Shown: positions 52,987 to 62,355, counted from the stretch's first letter. The stretch is DNA of 64,000 nt from Burkholderia cenocepacia (GCF_014211915.1 NZ_CP060040.1:1426001-1490000), one strand, 5' to 3'. Program-made: numbers and translations. The notes: a model not told the origin generated them from the letters alone.

Positions 52987-54654
52987 TTACGTCGATGCGG
53001 ACGCCCCGCCGTCGATGCCGAGCAACACGTCGGCGACGGCCTCGGAGAACCGCATCGCGCGACCGTCGATCAGCACGCGATCCGGATTCGACGGATCGCG
53101 CACCGCTTGCGGCACGCCGTGCGCGATCAGCACGCGCGCGCACGCTTCCCAGTCGGGATCGCCGACGCCCTCCGGTTCGTTGACGGACGCCCAGGACAGC
53201 GTACCGAGCGCGTCGCTGCCGAATCCGTGCAACTCACGCCAGCTTGCGCCGCGCGCGAGCAGGAACGCCAGAAGTTCGGCATCGCCGCGGAACACCGCGT
53301 GATTCAGCGCGCTCGCGTCCCAGTCGCCGCCTCGCGCGGCGATCGGCCAGCCCAGCTCCACCATTACCTTCACCGCCTCGCGCGAACCCCACGCGGCGGC
53401 GTCCGGCAGCAGCCGCAGTTGCTCGTCGGCCAGCGCACCGGGCAGCTCGGGATGCTTCGCCTGAATGCGCCGTGCGTCGTCGGCATCGGCGCGCGCGCAG
53501 GCCGCCACGAACGCATCTTGTGCGTCGAGCGTCTCCTCGGCTCCGGCAGCGCGCAGCAGCGCCGCGACGTCGGACAACCCGGCCTGCATCGCGAGCCGGT
53601 ACGCGCTGACGCCCGTCGCGGTCCGCGCGCGGGGGTCGGCGCCGGCTTCCAGCAGCGCGGCGACATGGCGCGCCGGGCAACGCACGGCGATCGCGCGCAG
53701 CAACGGCGCGCCCCACGTCTTCGTCGGCCCTTCGCCGGCCGGTTCGTTGGGGTCGCCGCCGTGCGCGAGCAGCAACTCGAGCGCGGCCGCGTCCGGCACG
53801 TCGAGCGCGCGCCGCAACGCATTCGTCCCGCCCACCCGTGCGCCGTGCTCGAGCAGCAGACGCGTACACGCCGGATTCTCCACCGAGTGATACAACGATT
53901 CGCCGTCGTTCGGATCGGCGCCGGCTTCCAGCAGCATCGCGGTGAGCGCCGGATCGCGATTGACGCCGACGGCGCCATACAGCGCCGACAACGGTTCCGA
54001 CGCGTCGGGCTCGGCGAGCGAGGCCGGCGGATACCGGTTGCCGATCCGCTGGTTCGGATCGGCGCCTGCATCGAGCAGATGGCGCGCACACGCACGCAGC
54101 CTGACTGCGAATTCGGGAAGCTGCCCGAGCCGCGAATGCGTGACGGCGACGAGCGGCGGCAACTTCAGCGCACCGCCGGCGCGTGCGATCCAGCCGGGAT
54201 CGGCGGCCAGCGCCGCCTTCACCGCGTCGAGATCGCCCGCCGCGCATGCAATCGCCGGGTCCGCCGACACGAGTTCGGGATGATCGCGCAGCAGTTGCGC
54301 GGCGACGCGCGGCCGGGCCGCGTCGAAACCGCCGGTCACGTCGGCGCCGTAGGCGAGGTCGAGCCAGCGCCGGCTCAACAGCGCGCGCGGTTGCCGCGCG
54401 AGCGCATGCGTTTCGACGAACGCGCCGAGATCGGCCCATGAAGCAAAGCCGTACTCGCGTGCGATGCAGGACTGCGCGTCGTGCAGGCGGAGCCCGAGCG
54501 CGAGCGTTTCGTCATGCGTGCGATGCGCGGCGACCGGCAGCGATGCGACGAAGCGCGCGACGGCACCGGCATCGCCCTGCCGGTACAGGCGCAACAATGC
54601 CTTGGCCTGCTTTTTCAGATGATCGGGATGAGCGTCGGGAGGCAGCTTTTTCAT
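52987..54654 (-). CDS. Ankyrin-repeat protein
   Basis: A 555-residue soluble protein of helical ankyrin-like repeats. Typical units include LLDAGADPNQR, LLEAGADPND, LLLEHGARVGGTNALRRAL, LLAHGGDPNEPA and LLEAGADPRARTATGVSAYRLA. The N-terminal 150 residues (HPDHLKKQAKALLRLYRQGD) are helical and not ankyrin. No signal peptide is seen, so it probably acts in the cytoplasm as a binding scaffold. An AAGGA site precedes the ATG. Confidence 0.87.
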   Translation of the reverse strand: MKKLPPDAHPDHLKKQAKALLRLYRQGDAGAVARFVASLPVAAHRTHDETLALGLRLHDAQSCIAREYGFASWADLGAFVETHALARQPRALLSRRWLDLAYGADVTGGFDAARPRVAAQLLRDHPELVSADPAIACAAGDLDAVKAALAADPGWIARAGGALKLPPLVAVTHSRLGQLPEFAVRLRACARHLLDAGADPNQRIGNRYPPASLAEPDASEPLSALYGAVGVNRDPALTAMLLEAGADPNDGESLYHSVENPACTRLLLEHGARVGGTNALRRALDVPDAAALELLLAHGGDPNEPAGEGPTKTWGAPLLRAIAVRCPARHVAALLEAGADPRARTATGVSAYRLAMQAGLSDVAALLRAAGAEETLDAQDAFVAACARADADDARRIQAKHPELPGALADEQLRLLPDAAAWGSREAVKVMVELGWPIAARGGDWDASALNHAVFRGDAELLAFLLARGASWRELHGFGSDALGTLSWASVNEPEGVGDPDWEACARVLIAHGVPQAVRDPSNPDRVLIDGRAMRFSEAVADVLLGIDGGASAST

Positions 54655-54837
54655 GCGAATCCTTGTGCATGGATGGCCGAAGGTCCGCAATACCGCCAGC
54701 ACGAAGGATGGGGAAAGACTGGATTTGCCGCGACAGGTGGGTTGAACCCTTTCCGCGGACCCGGAAGCGACCTGCATCGCTGCCCGGTATCGTAGGCGAC
54801 GGCCGTCGGCATCGTCAACCGTGCCGCGCGGCGCCGC

Positions 54838-55263
54838 TCAGCCGGCGAGTTGCTTCGTCAGGAAGATGCGGGTGTGCCCGACCGGATAATCGGGCAGCTC
54901 GCCGAAGCGGACATAGCCGCGCCTCTCGTAGAACGACCGCCCCTGGAAATCGAACGTGTCGAGCCACGCGCTGTGGCAGCCGCGCGCGACGGCCTCTCGT
55001 TCGGCCAGATCCATGATGCGCGTGCCCGCGCCCTGGCCGCGCACGGCCTCGGGCACGACGAGCAGGTCGACATGCAGCCAGCCGAACGCCGTGCCGCCCC
55101 ACAGGCCGCCGACCACCGAACCGGCCGCGTCGGTCACGATCACGGCCAGCGGCCGGAAGTCGGCCGGGCCGGCCTGGCTTTCGTTGAAGCGGACGAGCGG
55201 CGCGACGATCTGCTTGCGCACCTCCGCGTCCGCCGCGTCGGTCACTGCATAGGTCAACGTCAT
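54838..55263 (-). CDS. GNAT-family N-acetyltransferase
   Basis: A 141-residue acetyltransferase with the acetyl-CoA loop VVPEAVRGQGAGTRIMDLAE and the downstream FQGRSFYERRGYVRFGEL. The fold is complete. It follows the RpiR regulator by 58 bases on the same strand. Substrate unknown. Confidence 0.88.
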   Translation of the reverse strand: MTLTYAVTDAADAEVRKQIVAPLVRFNESQAGPADFRPLAVIVTDAAGSVVGGLWGGTAFGWLHVDLLVVPEAVRGQGAGTRIMDLAEREAVARGCHSAWLDTFDFQGRSFYERRGYVRFGELPDYPVGHTRIFLTKQLAG

Positions 55264-55321
55264 CGGTTACGTCGGGTAGTCAATGAAAGTGGGTTCAACC
55301 AGCCGCACATCCCCGCACACG

Positions 55322-56182
55322 TCAAACGACGTACGCGCCCTTCGCGTGCAGTTCCGCTTCGGTTCGCTCGAGCGCCGCGATCGCGTCGCTGCCTTCGAGC
55401 GCCAGCAACTGCGCGACCAGCGTCTCGGCCATCGCATGCGCGGCCACCAGCGACGGAAAGAACGACGGGCTGTCGTGCGTGAAGATCAGTTGCGCGTCCG
55501 CGTGCAGCGCGATCGGCGACACGGCGCTATCGGTGATCGCGACGATCTTGCTGCCCTGCGCCTTCGCGGCCTGCGCGACGCGCGTCGCCTCGGCCGAATA
55601 CGGCGCGAAGCTGACGATCACGGTCACGCTCTGCTTCGCGATCGTGCGCAGCTCCATTTCGAGCGAACCGGCGACGCCGTTGAGCAGCGACACGGTCGGA
55701 CGAAACAGCCGGTAGCCGTAGACGAAACCGAACGCGACCGGATAGCACGAGCGGAACCCCGCCACATGCACGTGCGATGCCTTGCGGATCAGCTTCGCGG
55801 CATCGGCGAGCGCGTGCTCGTTCTGCGAGGCGGTCGCCGACAGGTTGTGCTGCTGCGCGGCCAGCAGGTCGTGCGCGAGCGACGCCTTCGCGTCGGGCCG
55901 CACGAGCGAGCGAGCGCGCTGCGTGAGCGGCTCGGGCCGCGTGCGCACGCGCGCGACGCACAGGTCGCGCAGCTCGTTCCAGCCGGGAAAGCCGAATTGC
56001 TGCGCGAGCCGCACGAGCGACGCAGGCTGCACCTGCGCGCGCTGCGCGACCTTGCGCATCGACGACGTGGCGACTTCGTCGGGATGATCGAGCAGGAAGG
56101 CCGCGCCCGCCTGGAATTGCGGGCTCAGCTCGGAAAATTGCGTCCGGATCCGGGACGCGAGTTCGTCGAAATTGGCGGCCAT
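55322..56182 (-). CDS. MurR/RpiR-family regulator
   Basis: A 286-residue regulator with an N-terminal HTH_6 domain (residues 1-77, MRKVAQRAQVQPASLVRLAQQ) and a C-terminal SIS domain (about 125-250), which binds phosphosugars in relatives. The loop HVHVAGFRSCYPVAFG is the start of the SIS part. The likely target is not adjacent, so the effector is unknown. Confidence 0.88.
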   Translation of the reverse strand: MAANFDELASRIRTQFSELSPQFQAGAAFLLDHPDEVATSSMRKVAQRAQVQPASLVRLAQQFGFPGWNELRDLCVARVRTRPEPLTQRARSLVRPDAKASLAHDLLAAQQHNLSATASQNEHALADAAKLIRKASHVHVAGFRSCYPVAFGFVYGYRLFRPTVSLLNGVAGSLEMELRTIAKQSVTVIVSFAPYSAEATRVAQAAKAQGSKIVAITDSAVSPIALHADAQLIFTHDSPSFFPSLVAAHAMAETLVAQLLALEGSDAIAALERTEAELHAKGAYVV

Positions 56183-56237
56183 CTTGGTGGGAACGGGAAC
56201 CGGTCGTCCATGGTATCACCGGCCCCGCGTCCACCGG

Positions 56238-56591
56238 TCAGCGCAGCACTTCGACGTGATCGGCGTCGACCTTCACGCGGCCCGACCATTTGCGCTCGAA
56301 TTCGCCGGTCACCTTCACTTCGTTCTTGTCGCTGACGGGCTGGCCCGCCGCCCACAGCTTGTGGTCGATCTCGACGCGGATCGTGCCGGTGGCGTCGGCG
56401 AACTCGTAATCCTCGCCGCCGACGTGCTTGACGATGCGCCCCTGCAACTGCACGTGCTGGTCATCCTTGCCGTTGGCGAGCAGCTCCTTCACGGTGGTCG
56501 TGGTCAGCGCGGACGGCCCCGTGTATTGCGCGTAGACGGCGGCAGGCAGCGCGACGAGCGCGACCGCCAGGATTCTGGCCAGGTGTTTCAT
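56238..56591 (-). CDS. ygiW: YgiW/YdeI-family stress OB-fold protein
   Basis: A 117-residue periplasmic protein with a signal peptide ending VYA before QYT and a BOF-type OB fold (VQLQGRIVKHVGGEDYEFADA, IRVEIDHKLW). Relatives support tolerance to peroxide, cadmium and acid. It is divergent from a QseB-like regulator, as in E. coli ygiW-qseBC. Two PmrA-type boxes lie between. Confidence 0.88.
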   Translation of the reverse strand: MKHLARILAVALVALPAAVYAQYTGPSALTTTTVKELLANGKDDQHVQLQGRIVKHVGGEDYEFADATGTIRVEIDHKLWAAGQPVSDKNEVKVTGEFERKWSGRVKVDADHVEVLR

Positions 56592-56663
56592 GATCTCGGT
56601 CCTCTTCTTCGATGTGGCGCCGCGCTCCGTTGAACGCGACGGCGCCAGATTACGGACCGTAAG

Positions 56664-56680
56664 ATTAAGCAAACCTGAAG
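56664..56680 (+). promoter_or_regulatory. QseB/PmrA-type box, proximal to ygiW
   Basis: Direct repeat ATTAAG-CAAAC-CTGAAG with 11-bp periodicity, close to the PmrA/QseB consensus of two HTTAAK half-sites five bases apart. One half-site deviates. It lies about 75 bases upstream of the ygiW start. Confidence 0.5.
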
Positions 56681-56745
56681 GGCATGCCGAAGTGACACGG
56701 TGCCGCATTGGACGAGTACGAAAACCGCGCCGCGCACCGCGCGCA

Positions 56746-56762
56746 TTTAAGCTCGGCCTAAG
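56746..56762 (+). promoter_or_regulatory. QseB/PmrA-type box, proximal to qseB
   Basis: Direct repeat TTTAAG-CTCGG-CCTAAG with the same 11-bp periodicity, followed 11 bases later by a TATCAT -10-like box (56774-56779). The position overlaps where the -35 would be, as in response-regulator-activated promoters, suggesting autoregulation. Confidence 0.55.
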
Positions 56763-56825
56763 ACACGTACGCTTATCATGGGAATCCCGGGCGCCACGGC
56801 GCCCCCGTTGGAGAGACACGAATTC

Positions 56826-57488
56826 ATGCGCGTACTGCTCGTCGAGGACGATCCGCTGATCGGCAGCGGGCTCGAACAGGGCCTCAAACAGGAAGGCTTC
56901 GCGGTCGACTGGGTGAAGGACGGCGACGCCGCGTCGCTGGCGCTGCGCGCGACCGGCTACGGGCTGCTGCTGCTCGATCTCGGGCTGCCGAACCGCGACG
57001 GTTTGTCCGTGCTCGCCGCGCTGCGCCGCCGCGACGAAAACCTCCCCGCGATCATCATCACCGCACGCGACGGCGTGCCCGACCGCATCGCCGGCCTCGA
57101 CAGCGGCGCGGACGACTATCTCGTCAAGCCGTTCGAGCTCGACGAGCTGCTCGCCCGCATCCGCGCGGTCAACCGCCGCCATGCGGGCCGCGCGCAGACG
57201 ACGCTCGCGATCGGCCCGCTGCGGCTCGATCCCGTCAAGCACCTTGTCTGGCTCGACGACGACGAAGTGCCGCTGTCGCCGAAGGAATTCGTGCTGCTGC
57301 ACGAGCTGATGCGCGAACCGGGCGCAGTGATTTCGCGCGAACAGTTCGAGGAACGGCTGTACAGCTGGGGCGAGGAAATCGAGAGCAACGCGGTGCAGGT
57401 GCATATCCACAACCTGCGCAAGAAACTCGGCCACGACATGATCCGCACGGTGCGCGGCGTCGGCTACCGGATCGGTGACGGCACGTGA
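56826..57488 (+). CDS. qseB: OmpR-family response regulator, QseB-like
   Basis: A 220-residue response regulator. The receiver domain (1-115) has the phospho-acceptor Asp in LLLLDLGLP, the switch Thr in IIITARDG and Lys in YLVKPF. The winged-helix domain (about 125-218) has LSPKEFVLLHELMREPG and HIHNLRKKL. It overlaps the kinase gene by 4 bases. Context with ygiW supports the QseB name over PmrA. Confidence 0.9.
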   Translation: MRVLLVEDDPLIGSGLEQGLKQEGFAVDWVKDGDAASLALRATGYGLLLLDLGLPNRDGLSVLAALRRRDENLPAIIITARDGVPDRIAGLDSGADDYLVKPFELDELLARIRAVNRRHAGRAQTTLAIGPLRLDPVKHLVWLDDDEVPLSPKEFVLLHELMREPGAVISREQFEERLYSWGEEIESNAVQVHIHNLRKKLGHDMIRTVRGVGYRIGDGT

Positions 57489-58861
57489 CGCGCATGCAAC
57501 GCGCGGTCGCGCGCTGGCGCAACGCGTCGCTGCGGCGGCGCCTGCTGACGTGGCTGCTGCCGGCCGCGTGCGTGATCGGCCTGGTCGCGAGCGCCGGCAC
57601 CTACTGGGGCGCGCTGCGCGAACTCGACGACCTGCTCGACGACCAGATGCGCAGCATGTCGAAACAGATCGTCGTCGGCCCGAACGGCGAGCTGTCGTTC
57701 AGCAACCACGCCAAAGGCAAGCACGGCTTCGAAGCGAGCGACCCCGATGCGGTGCTGCTGCAAGTGTGGCGCAACGGCACGCTCGTGTATTCGACCGACC
57801 GCGATTCGAAGCTGCCGGCGCCCGCGCAGCAGGGCATCGCGAGCGTCGACGTCGGCGGCCAGCCGTGGCGCACCTATGTGACCGAACGCGGCGGCACGAC
57901 GATCCGGCTCGCGCAGGCGCGGCATGCGCGCTGGGAGGCGATCGCGGGCATCGCCGTCCATCTGCTCTGGCCCGTGTTCTCGATGCTGCCGCTGCTCGCG
58001 CTCGGCCTGTGGTTCGGCATCGGCGCGGGGCTGCGGCCGCTGCGGGCGATCGCGTCCGGCCTGAAACGCAGGAATGCGAACAACCTCGAGCCGGTCGACG
58101 TCGCGTCGATGCCGAACGAGGTCCGCCCGCTCGCCGAGGCGATCAACGACCTGCTCGCGCGCCTCGACCGCTCGTTCACGCTGCAGCGGCACTTCATCGC
58201 CGATGCCGCGCACGAGCTGCGCACGCCGATCATGGGGCTGTCGATCCAGTCGCAATTGCTGCGGCGCGCGGCGACGGCCGAGGAGCGCGAGCACATCCTC
58301 GCGCAGATCCATGCGGGCACGACGCGGCTCGGCCACCTCGCCGAACAATTGCTGACGCTCGCCCGCCTCGAACCCGATGCGCAGGCGGTCGTCTCCGCAT
58401 CGGCGCCGGTCGATCTCGCCGCGCTGTGCCGCTCGGTGGTGTCGGACCGCGCGCGCGTCGCCGACGCGCACCGGATCGATCTCGGCGCGATCGTCGACGC
58501 ACCCGTGATCGCCGCGGGCAACGCAGACACGCTGCGCGTGCTGCTGAACAACCTCGTCGACAACGCGATCCGCTATGCGGGCGAAGGCGCACGCGTCGAC
58601 GTGTCGGCGCGCATCGACGGCACGACGCCCGTGCTCGAAGTCGCCGACGACGGCCCCGGCATTCCGGAAGCCGAACGCACCGACGTGTGGGAACGCTTCT
58701 ATCGCGGCGAAGGCGCGCAGGCCGCCACGTCGTCGGGCAGCGGGCTCGGGCTGTCGATCGTCAAGCGGATCGCCGAACAGCATCGCGCGACCGTCTCGCT
58801 CGGCACCACGCGCGGCGGGCGCGGGCTGACCGTTACGGTGCGCTTCCCGCCGCCGGCCTGA
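57485..58861 (+). CDS. qseC: Sensor histidine kinase, QseC-like
   Basis: A 458-residue inner-membrane kinase with two membrane helices (about 20-42 and 155-180) flanking a periplasmic sensor of roughly 110 residues, a HAMP-like linker, the H-box DAAHELRTPIMGL, N-box NNLVDNAIRYA and G-boxes DDGPGIP and GSGLGLSIV. It starts with GTG within the qseB stop, so they are coupled. The signal is unknown. Confidence 0.92.
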   Translation: MTRMQRAVARWRNASLRRRLLTWLLPAACVIGLVASAGTYWGALRELDDLLDDQMRSMSKQIVVGPNGELSFSNHAKGKHGFEASDPDAVLLQVWRNGTLVYSTDRDSKLPAPAQQGIASVDVGGQPWRTYVTERGGTTIRLAQARHARWEAIAGIAVHLLWPVFSMLPLLALGLWFGIGAGLRPLRAIASGLKRRNANNLEPVDVASMPNEVRPLAEAINDLLARLDRSFTLQRHFIADAAHELRTPIMGLSIQSQLLRRAATAEEREHILAQIHAGTTRLGHLAEQLLTLARLEPDAQAVVSASAPVDLAALCRSVVSDRARVADAHRIDLGAIVDAPVIAAGNADTLRVLLNNLVDNAIRYAGEGARVDVSARIDGTTPVLEVADDGPGIPEAERTDVWERFYRGEGAQAATSSGSGLGLSIVKRIAEQHRATVSLGTTRGGRGLTVTVRFPPPA

Positions 58862-58880
58862 CGCGCGGGCGGCCCGAAGG

Positions 58881-58960
58881 CTTGTCCACAGATAATGTTG
58901 GCAAGCTTGTGGACAACCTTCCATTAACGGCACCAAGCCCTTGATCGGAAAGGGTTTGTC
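58881..58960 (+). repeat. Intergenic repeat, copy 1
   Basis: First of nine same-orientation copies. It has TTGTCCACA and, 17 bp later, TGTGGACAA, a perfect inverted 9-mer pair. The invariant core TGTTGGCAAG sits between them, and the tail has TTGATC. Each 9-mer differs by one base from the DnaA box TTATCCACA. It lies between qseC and the MarR gene. Confidence 0.85.
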
Positions 58961-59129
58961 GTGCGTGCGCGGCAAATGCGCCGGCCCGGGGCAAGCAAGC
59001 ACGCATGCGCGTCAGTTATCGCGAACGATCCACCCGACCCAAAGCCCGGTCGAGGTCTCGTAGATGTTCGCGTGCTCTCCCACGCTGCAATACAGAAACC
59101 CCTTCGTCTGTGGACGCTCGCCCGTCAAT

Positions 59130-59167
59130 TTGACAACCAGTTGTCCATTACGTAAAATGGTTGTCAA
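59130..59167 (+). promoter_or_regulatory. marR promoter with overlapping operators
   Basis: TTGACA (59130-59135) and TAAAAT (59153-59158) are exactly 17 bp apart. GACAAC-CA-GTTGTC (59132-59145) is an inner palindrome overlapping the -35, and TTGACAACCA/TGGTTGTCAA forms a wider perfect 10-bp inverted repeat. This is a textbook MarR autoregulation layout. Confidence 0.75.
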
Positions 59168-59186
59168 TTTACGATCCGAGCTGGAC

Positions 59187-59633
59187 ATGACGAAATCCGA
59201 CAAGTTGACCGCCGTCGCGCTGTCCGTATTCCGGTTGAACGGCCTGCTGATCGAATGGGGCAACACTTTCGCCGGGCCGCACGGCTTGACCAGCGCGCGC
59301 TGGCAGGTGCTGGGCGCGATCTCGATGGCGCCAGACGCGCCCAACATCCCGCAGATCGCCGACGCGATGGGCATCACGCGGCAGGCCGTCTTGAAACAGA
59401 TCAACGTGCTGACCGACGAAGGGCTGGTGCTGTCGTTGCCCAATCCGGCGCACAAGCGCTCGCCGTTGTATGCGCTGACGCCGCGCGGCGAAGCGGCCTA
59501 TCAGGCCGTGGTCGAGCAGTGGCAGCGGCATGTCCGCGACATCGCCGGCGACTTCAGCTCGACCGACCTCGACGCGGCGCTGCGCGTGCTGTCGGCGATG
59601 TCCGGCGCGCACGGCCAGGACGGCCACGCGTAG
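59187..59633 (+). CDS. MarR-family transcriptional regulator
   Basis: A 148-residue winged-helix repressor (SARWQVLGAISMAPDAPN, IADAMGITRQAVLKQINVL, HKRSPLYALTPRGEA). It probably binds the palindromes at its own promoter. The ABM monooxygenase gene follows after 36 bases and is likely co-transcribed and controlled. The ligand is perhaps a phenolic or quinone compound; that is inference. Confidence 0.92.
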   Translation: MTKSDKLTAVALSVFRLNGLLIEWGNTFAGPHGLTSARWQVLGAISMAPDAPNIPQIADAMGITRQAVLKQINVLTDEGLVLSLPNPAHKRSPLYALTPRGEAAYQAVVEQWQRHVRDIAGDFSSTDLDAALRVLSAMSGAHGQDGHA

Positions 59634-59669
59634 CCGCCCGCTTGCCCTCTACCTACCCCAGGAGCACCC

Positions 59670-60038
59670 ATGCCCCAGTTCAAGCCGATGGACCCGGCCT
59701 TTCCGATCCAGCAACAGATTGCGATCGACGCCGACCCGGTCGTGCTCGTCAACGTGTTCACGCTCGCAGCCGCCGACGAAGCCGATTTTCTCGCCGTATG
59801 GCAAGACGATGCGGCATTCATGAAGCGGCAGCCGGGATTCATCTCGACGCAGCTTCACCGCGCGCTCGGCGACAGCCCGACCTACCTGAACTACGCGATC
59901 TGGGAATCGACGGACGCGTTTCGCGCGGCCTTCACGCACCCGGAGTTCGTCGCGAAGCTGTCGGCCTATCCGTCGTCCGCCGTCGCCAGCCCGCACCTGT
60001 TCCAGAAGGTCGGCGTGGCCGGTATCTGTACGGCGTGA
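59670..60038 (+). CDS. Antibiotic biosynthesis monooxygenase (ABM) domain protein
   Basis: A 122-residue dimeric ferredoxin-like protein. The ABM domain covers about residues 22-110 (VVLVNVFTLAAADEADFLAV, FISTQLHRALGDSPTYLNY). Such proteins oxidise quinols or act in stress responses without a metal or flavin. It follows the marR gene and probably shares its promoter. Confidence 0.85.
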   Translation: MPQFKPMDPAFPIQQQIAIDADPVVLVNVFTLAAADEADFLAVWQDDAAFMKRQPGFISTQLHRALGDSPTYLNYAIWESTDAFRAAFTHPEFVAKLSAYPSSAVASPHLFQKVGVAGICTA

Positions 60039-60091
60039 GCCCGCGTGCGAAGCGTGGCAGCGTGTGGCGTCGGCCAAATCGCGCACGCGGA

Positions 60092-60170
60092 CTTCTCCAC
60101 AGAAAATGTTGGCAAGCTTGTGGATATCCTGCGCACCACGACGCTAAACCCTTGATCCGATGGACTTTGG
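60092..60170 (+). repeat. Intergenic repeat, copy 2
   Basis: Core CCACA, 17-bp interval with TGTTGGCAAG, TGTGGATATCCTGCGCA, and TTGATC in the tail. The left 9-mer has TTC in place of TTG. It begins 54 bases after the ABM stop. Confidence 0.85.
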
Positions 60171-60316
60171 CACGCGTGATGCAGACGCGGCGTGCGTCAT
60201 GGCCATCGCGCACACCGCTTCGCCGCACTTCGCATCACGACGCCACGATGATGTCGTCCCGATGCACGTCCGATGCTCGTCTAACCCCGCACGCATACCG
60301 GGCCGGCGCTGCGCCA

Positions 60317-60396
60317 CTTACCCACAGATTGTGTTGGCAAGCTTGTGGATATCCTGCGCAAGCCTGCGCTAACCCGTTGATCGGTCTACGGTTCGT
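60317..60396 (+). repeat. Intergenic repeat, copy 3
   Basis: Left motif reads TTACCCACA, core TGTTGGCAAG and right motif TGTGGATATCC, with TTGATC in the tail. It starts 225 bases after copy 2. The stretch between copies 2 and 3 has no gene. Confidence 0.85.
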
Positions 60397-60616
60397 GCCG
60401 CGTGTCACCGTTTCGGCAGCGCGCGGTAGCGGCCCGCGCGAACACGGACGATTCAGTGCGATCGCAGCGCGGCGCCGATGCCTTGACGCCCCCGCCCGTC
60501 ACCCATCAAGATCACGCAAGCCGCACGCGGCCGCGCAGCGCCGGGGACGCGCGTCGGCGCCACGGGCCGGCCGTTCCGCCGGCACCGCATGACGACATTT
60601 CAATCCGAGGAAGACC

Positions 60617-60817
60617 ATGGAACACTTCACCGCGTGGCAATTGCTCATCTCGCTCGTGCTCGTCGCCATCGTCGTCTATCCGTACGTCCGCATCGTCCGG
60701 CGCACCGGGCATTCGGGCTGGTGGATCCTGACGATGTTCGTCCCGGTGCTGAACTTCGTCATGCTGTGGGTGTTCGCGTTCGCGCGCTGGCCCGCCGTCG
60801 GCGATCGGCAGCCCTGA
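60617..60817 (+). CDS. 66-residue two-helix membrane protein
   Basis: A small inner-membrane protein with hydrophobic helices at about 7-25 and 36-55, separated by YVRIVRRTGHSGWW. The RTGHSGWW and PVLNFVMLWVFAFARWP parts resemble small conserved hypothetical membrane proteins of Burkholderia. An AGGAAG site precedes the ATG. Function is unknown. Confidence 0.75.
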   Translation: MEHFTAWQLLISLVLVAIVVYPYVRIVRRTGHSGWWILTMFVPVLNFVMLWVFAFARWPAVGDRQP

Positions 60818-60843
60818 GCGTTGCCATCGCGGCAGCGCGCGGG

Positions 60844-60926
60844 CTTGTCCACAGATTGTGTTGGCAAGCATGTGGATAGCCTGCGCATACCGCGATCAAG
60901 CACTTGATCCGAAAGACTTTGTCCGC
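60844..60926 (+). repeat. Intergenic repeat, copy 4
   Basis: Nearly identical to copy 5, with two differences over about 83 bases. It includes TTGTCCACA, TGTTGGCAAG, TGTGGATAG and the inner palindrome GATCAAGCACTTGATC. First of a three-copy cluster downstream of the beta-lactamase gene. Confidence 0.9.
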
Positions 60927-61015
60927 GCCGCCTCGAAAGCGGCACGCGGGCGGTCAATCGTCGGTTGCGTACCTTCTCGGCGCGTGACGCCCCGCCAGCC
61001 ACCCCAGCCGCCATG

Positions 61016-61098
61016 CTTGTCCACAGATTGTGTTGGCAAGCGTGTGGATAGCCTGCGCATACCGCGGTCAAGCACTTGATCCGAAAGACTTTGTCCGC
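61016..61098 (+). repeat. Intergenic repeat, copy 5
   Basis: Second of the cluster, 172 bases after copy 4. Near-identity to copy 4 indicates recent duplication or gene conversion. The unique spacer between them is about 90 bases. Confidence 0.9.
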
Positions 61099-61154
61099 GC
61101 TGCTTCAAACCCGCCACGAGGGCGCATGTCGCGCCGCACGCCGCCGTTCGCGGG

Positions 61155-61237
61155 CTTGTCCACAATTTTTGTTGGCAAGCATGTGGATATCCTGAGCATG
61201 CGCGATCTAAGTCGTTGATCGCACAACGTTTGATCGC
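61155..61237 (+). repeat. Intergenic repeat, copy 6
   Basis: Third of the cluster, more diverged (CCACAATTTTTGTTGGCAAGC), but the 17-bp interval is kept. The tail contains TTGATC twice. It lies 68 bases beyond the beta-lactamase stop. Confidence 0.85.
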
Positions 61238-61304
61238 GCGGGTCACGACCGCGGCACGGCGCGCCCGCGGCGCTCGCCACGCACGCCGTGCCGCGCCGCG
61301 CCGC

Positions 61305-62243
61305 TCAACCGAACGTCTGCGCGACGATGCGCGCGACCGACGCGATCACGTCGTCCTTCGCCCGCGCATCGGCTCGCGTCTGCGTGTAGTACGCGGCCAG
61401 CACGATCGGCGCGCGCGACGTCGGCCAGATGACGCCCGCGTCGTTCGTCGTCCCGTAGTCGCCGGTACCGGTCTTGTCGCCCACCACCCACCCGGCCGGC
61501 ACGCCCGCGCGAATCCGCTTGTCGCCGACCTTGTTGCCGCGCAGCCACGCGACGAGCTGCGCACGCTGCGCGGCCGGCAATGCGTCGCCGAGCGTCAGCA
61601 CGCGCAGGCTGGCGGCCATCGCGGCGGGCGTCGTCGTGTCGCGCGGGTCGCCCGGCAGCGCGGTATTCAGTTCGGTCTCCCATCGATCAAGCCGGAACGC
61701 ATCGTCGCCGATCGAGCGCGCGTAGGCCGTTACCGCCGACGGGCCGCCGATCAGCTTCATCAGCAGGTTCGCGGCCGAATTGTCGCTGTACTGGATCGCA
61801 GCCTCGCACAGCGCGGCGACCGTCATGCCTGAGCCGACGTGCTTCTCCGACACCGGCGAATAGTTGACGAGGTCGGCCTTGGTATAAGTCACGCGCTGTT
61901 GCAGCAAGCCCGGCCGCTCGACACTCTGCGCGAGCAACGCCGCACTCAGCATCGCCTTGAACGTACTGCAGAACGGGAAACGCTCGCCCGCGCGATGCTC
62001 GATGACGCGACCGCTCGCCGTGTCGATCGCGCACACGCCGAGACGGCCGCCCGCGTCGCGCTCGAGATCGGCGAGCGTCGTCGCCGCCGCCGCGGGGGCA
62101 ATGGCGTCCGCGGCAGCCGCCGCTGCCCGCGTGGCTTCGTCCGGTGCAGCGCCCTGCCGCGACGCGCACGCGGTGACGGTGAGAACGAGCGGCGCCGTCG
62201 CGGCAGCCAGCAACAGGGTTCGACGTTTCGATGAGTAGGTCAT
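61305..62243 (-). CDS. penA: Class A beta-lactamase, PenA-like
   Basis: A 312-residue serine beta-lactamase. All active-site motifs are intact: STFK with the nucleophile Ser70, SDN (Ser130), ETELN with Glu166, and KTGTG (Lys234). The N-terminus has a twin-arginine-like SKRRTLLLA and a lipobox VTAC, matching the exported lipoprotein form of Burkholderia Pen enzymes. It is divergent from a LysR-type regulator, presumed to be its activator PenR/AmpR. Three repeats lie on each side of the pair. Confidence 0.95.
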   Translation of the reverse strand: MTYSSKRRTLLLAAATAPLVLTVTACASRQGAAPDEATRAAAAAADAIAPAAAATTLADLERDAGGRLGVCAIDTASGRVIEHRAGERFPFCSTFKAMLSAALLAQSVERPGLLQQRVTYTKADLVNYSPVSEKHVGSGMTVAALCEAAIQYSDNSAANLLMKLIGGPSAVTAYARSIGDDAFRLDRWETELNTALPGDPRDTTTPAAMAASLRVLTLGDALPAAQRAQLVAWLRGNKVGDKRIRAGVPAGWVVGDKTGTGDYGTTNDAGVIWPTSRAPIVLAAYYTQTRADARAKDDVIASVARIVAQTFG

Positions 62244-62326
62244 GTCGGTTGTCTCGTGGTGGAATGGCGGAGAAACGGCGTCGAGGGTTTGAAAACGGCC
62301 GGCCGCCGAGACCGCACTATCGAGAC

Positions 62327-62355
62327 TTTACGGTTGCCTGACAAGCAACGATAAT
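62327..62355 (+). promoter_or_regulatory. penR promoter and LysR-type site
   Basis: TTTACG (62327-62332) and GATAAT (62350-62355) are 17 bp apart. The spacer is wholly an inverted repeat, GTTGC-CTGACAA-GCAAC (62333-62349), which fits a LysR-type T-N11-A-like operator. PenR would bind here to control itself and penA. Confidence 0.6.
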
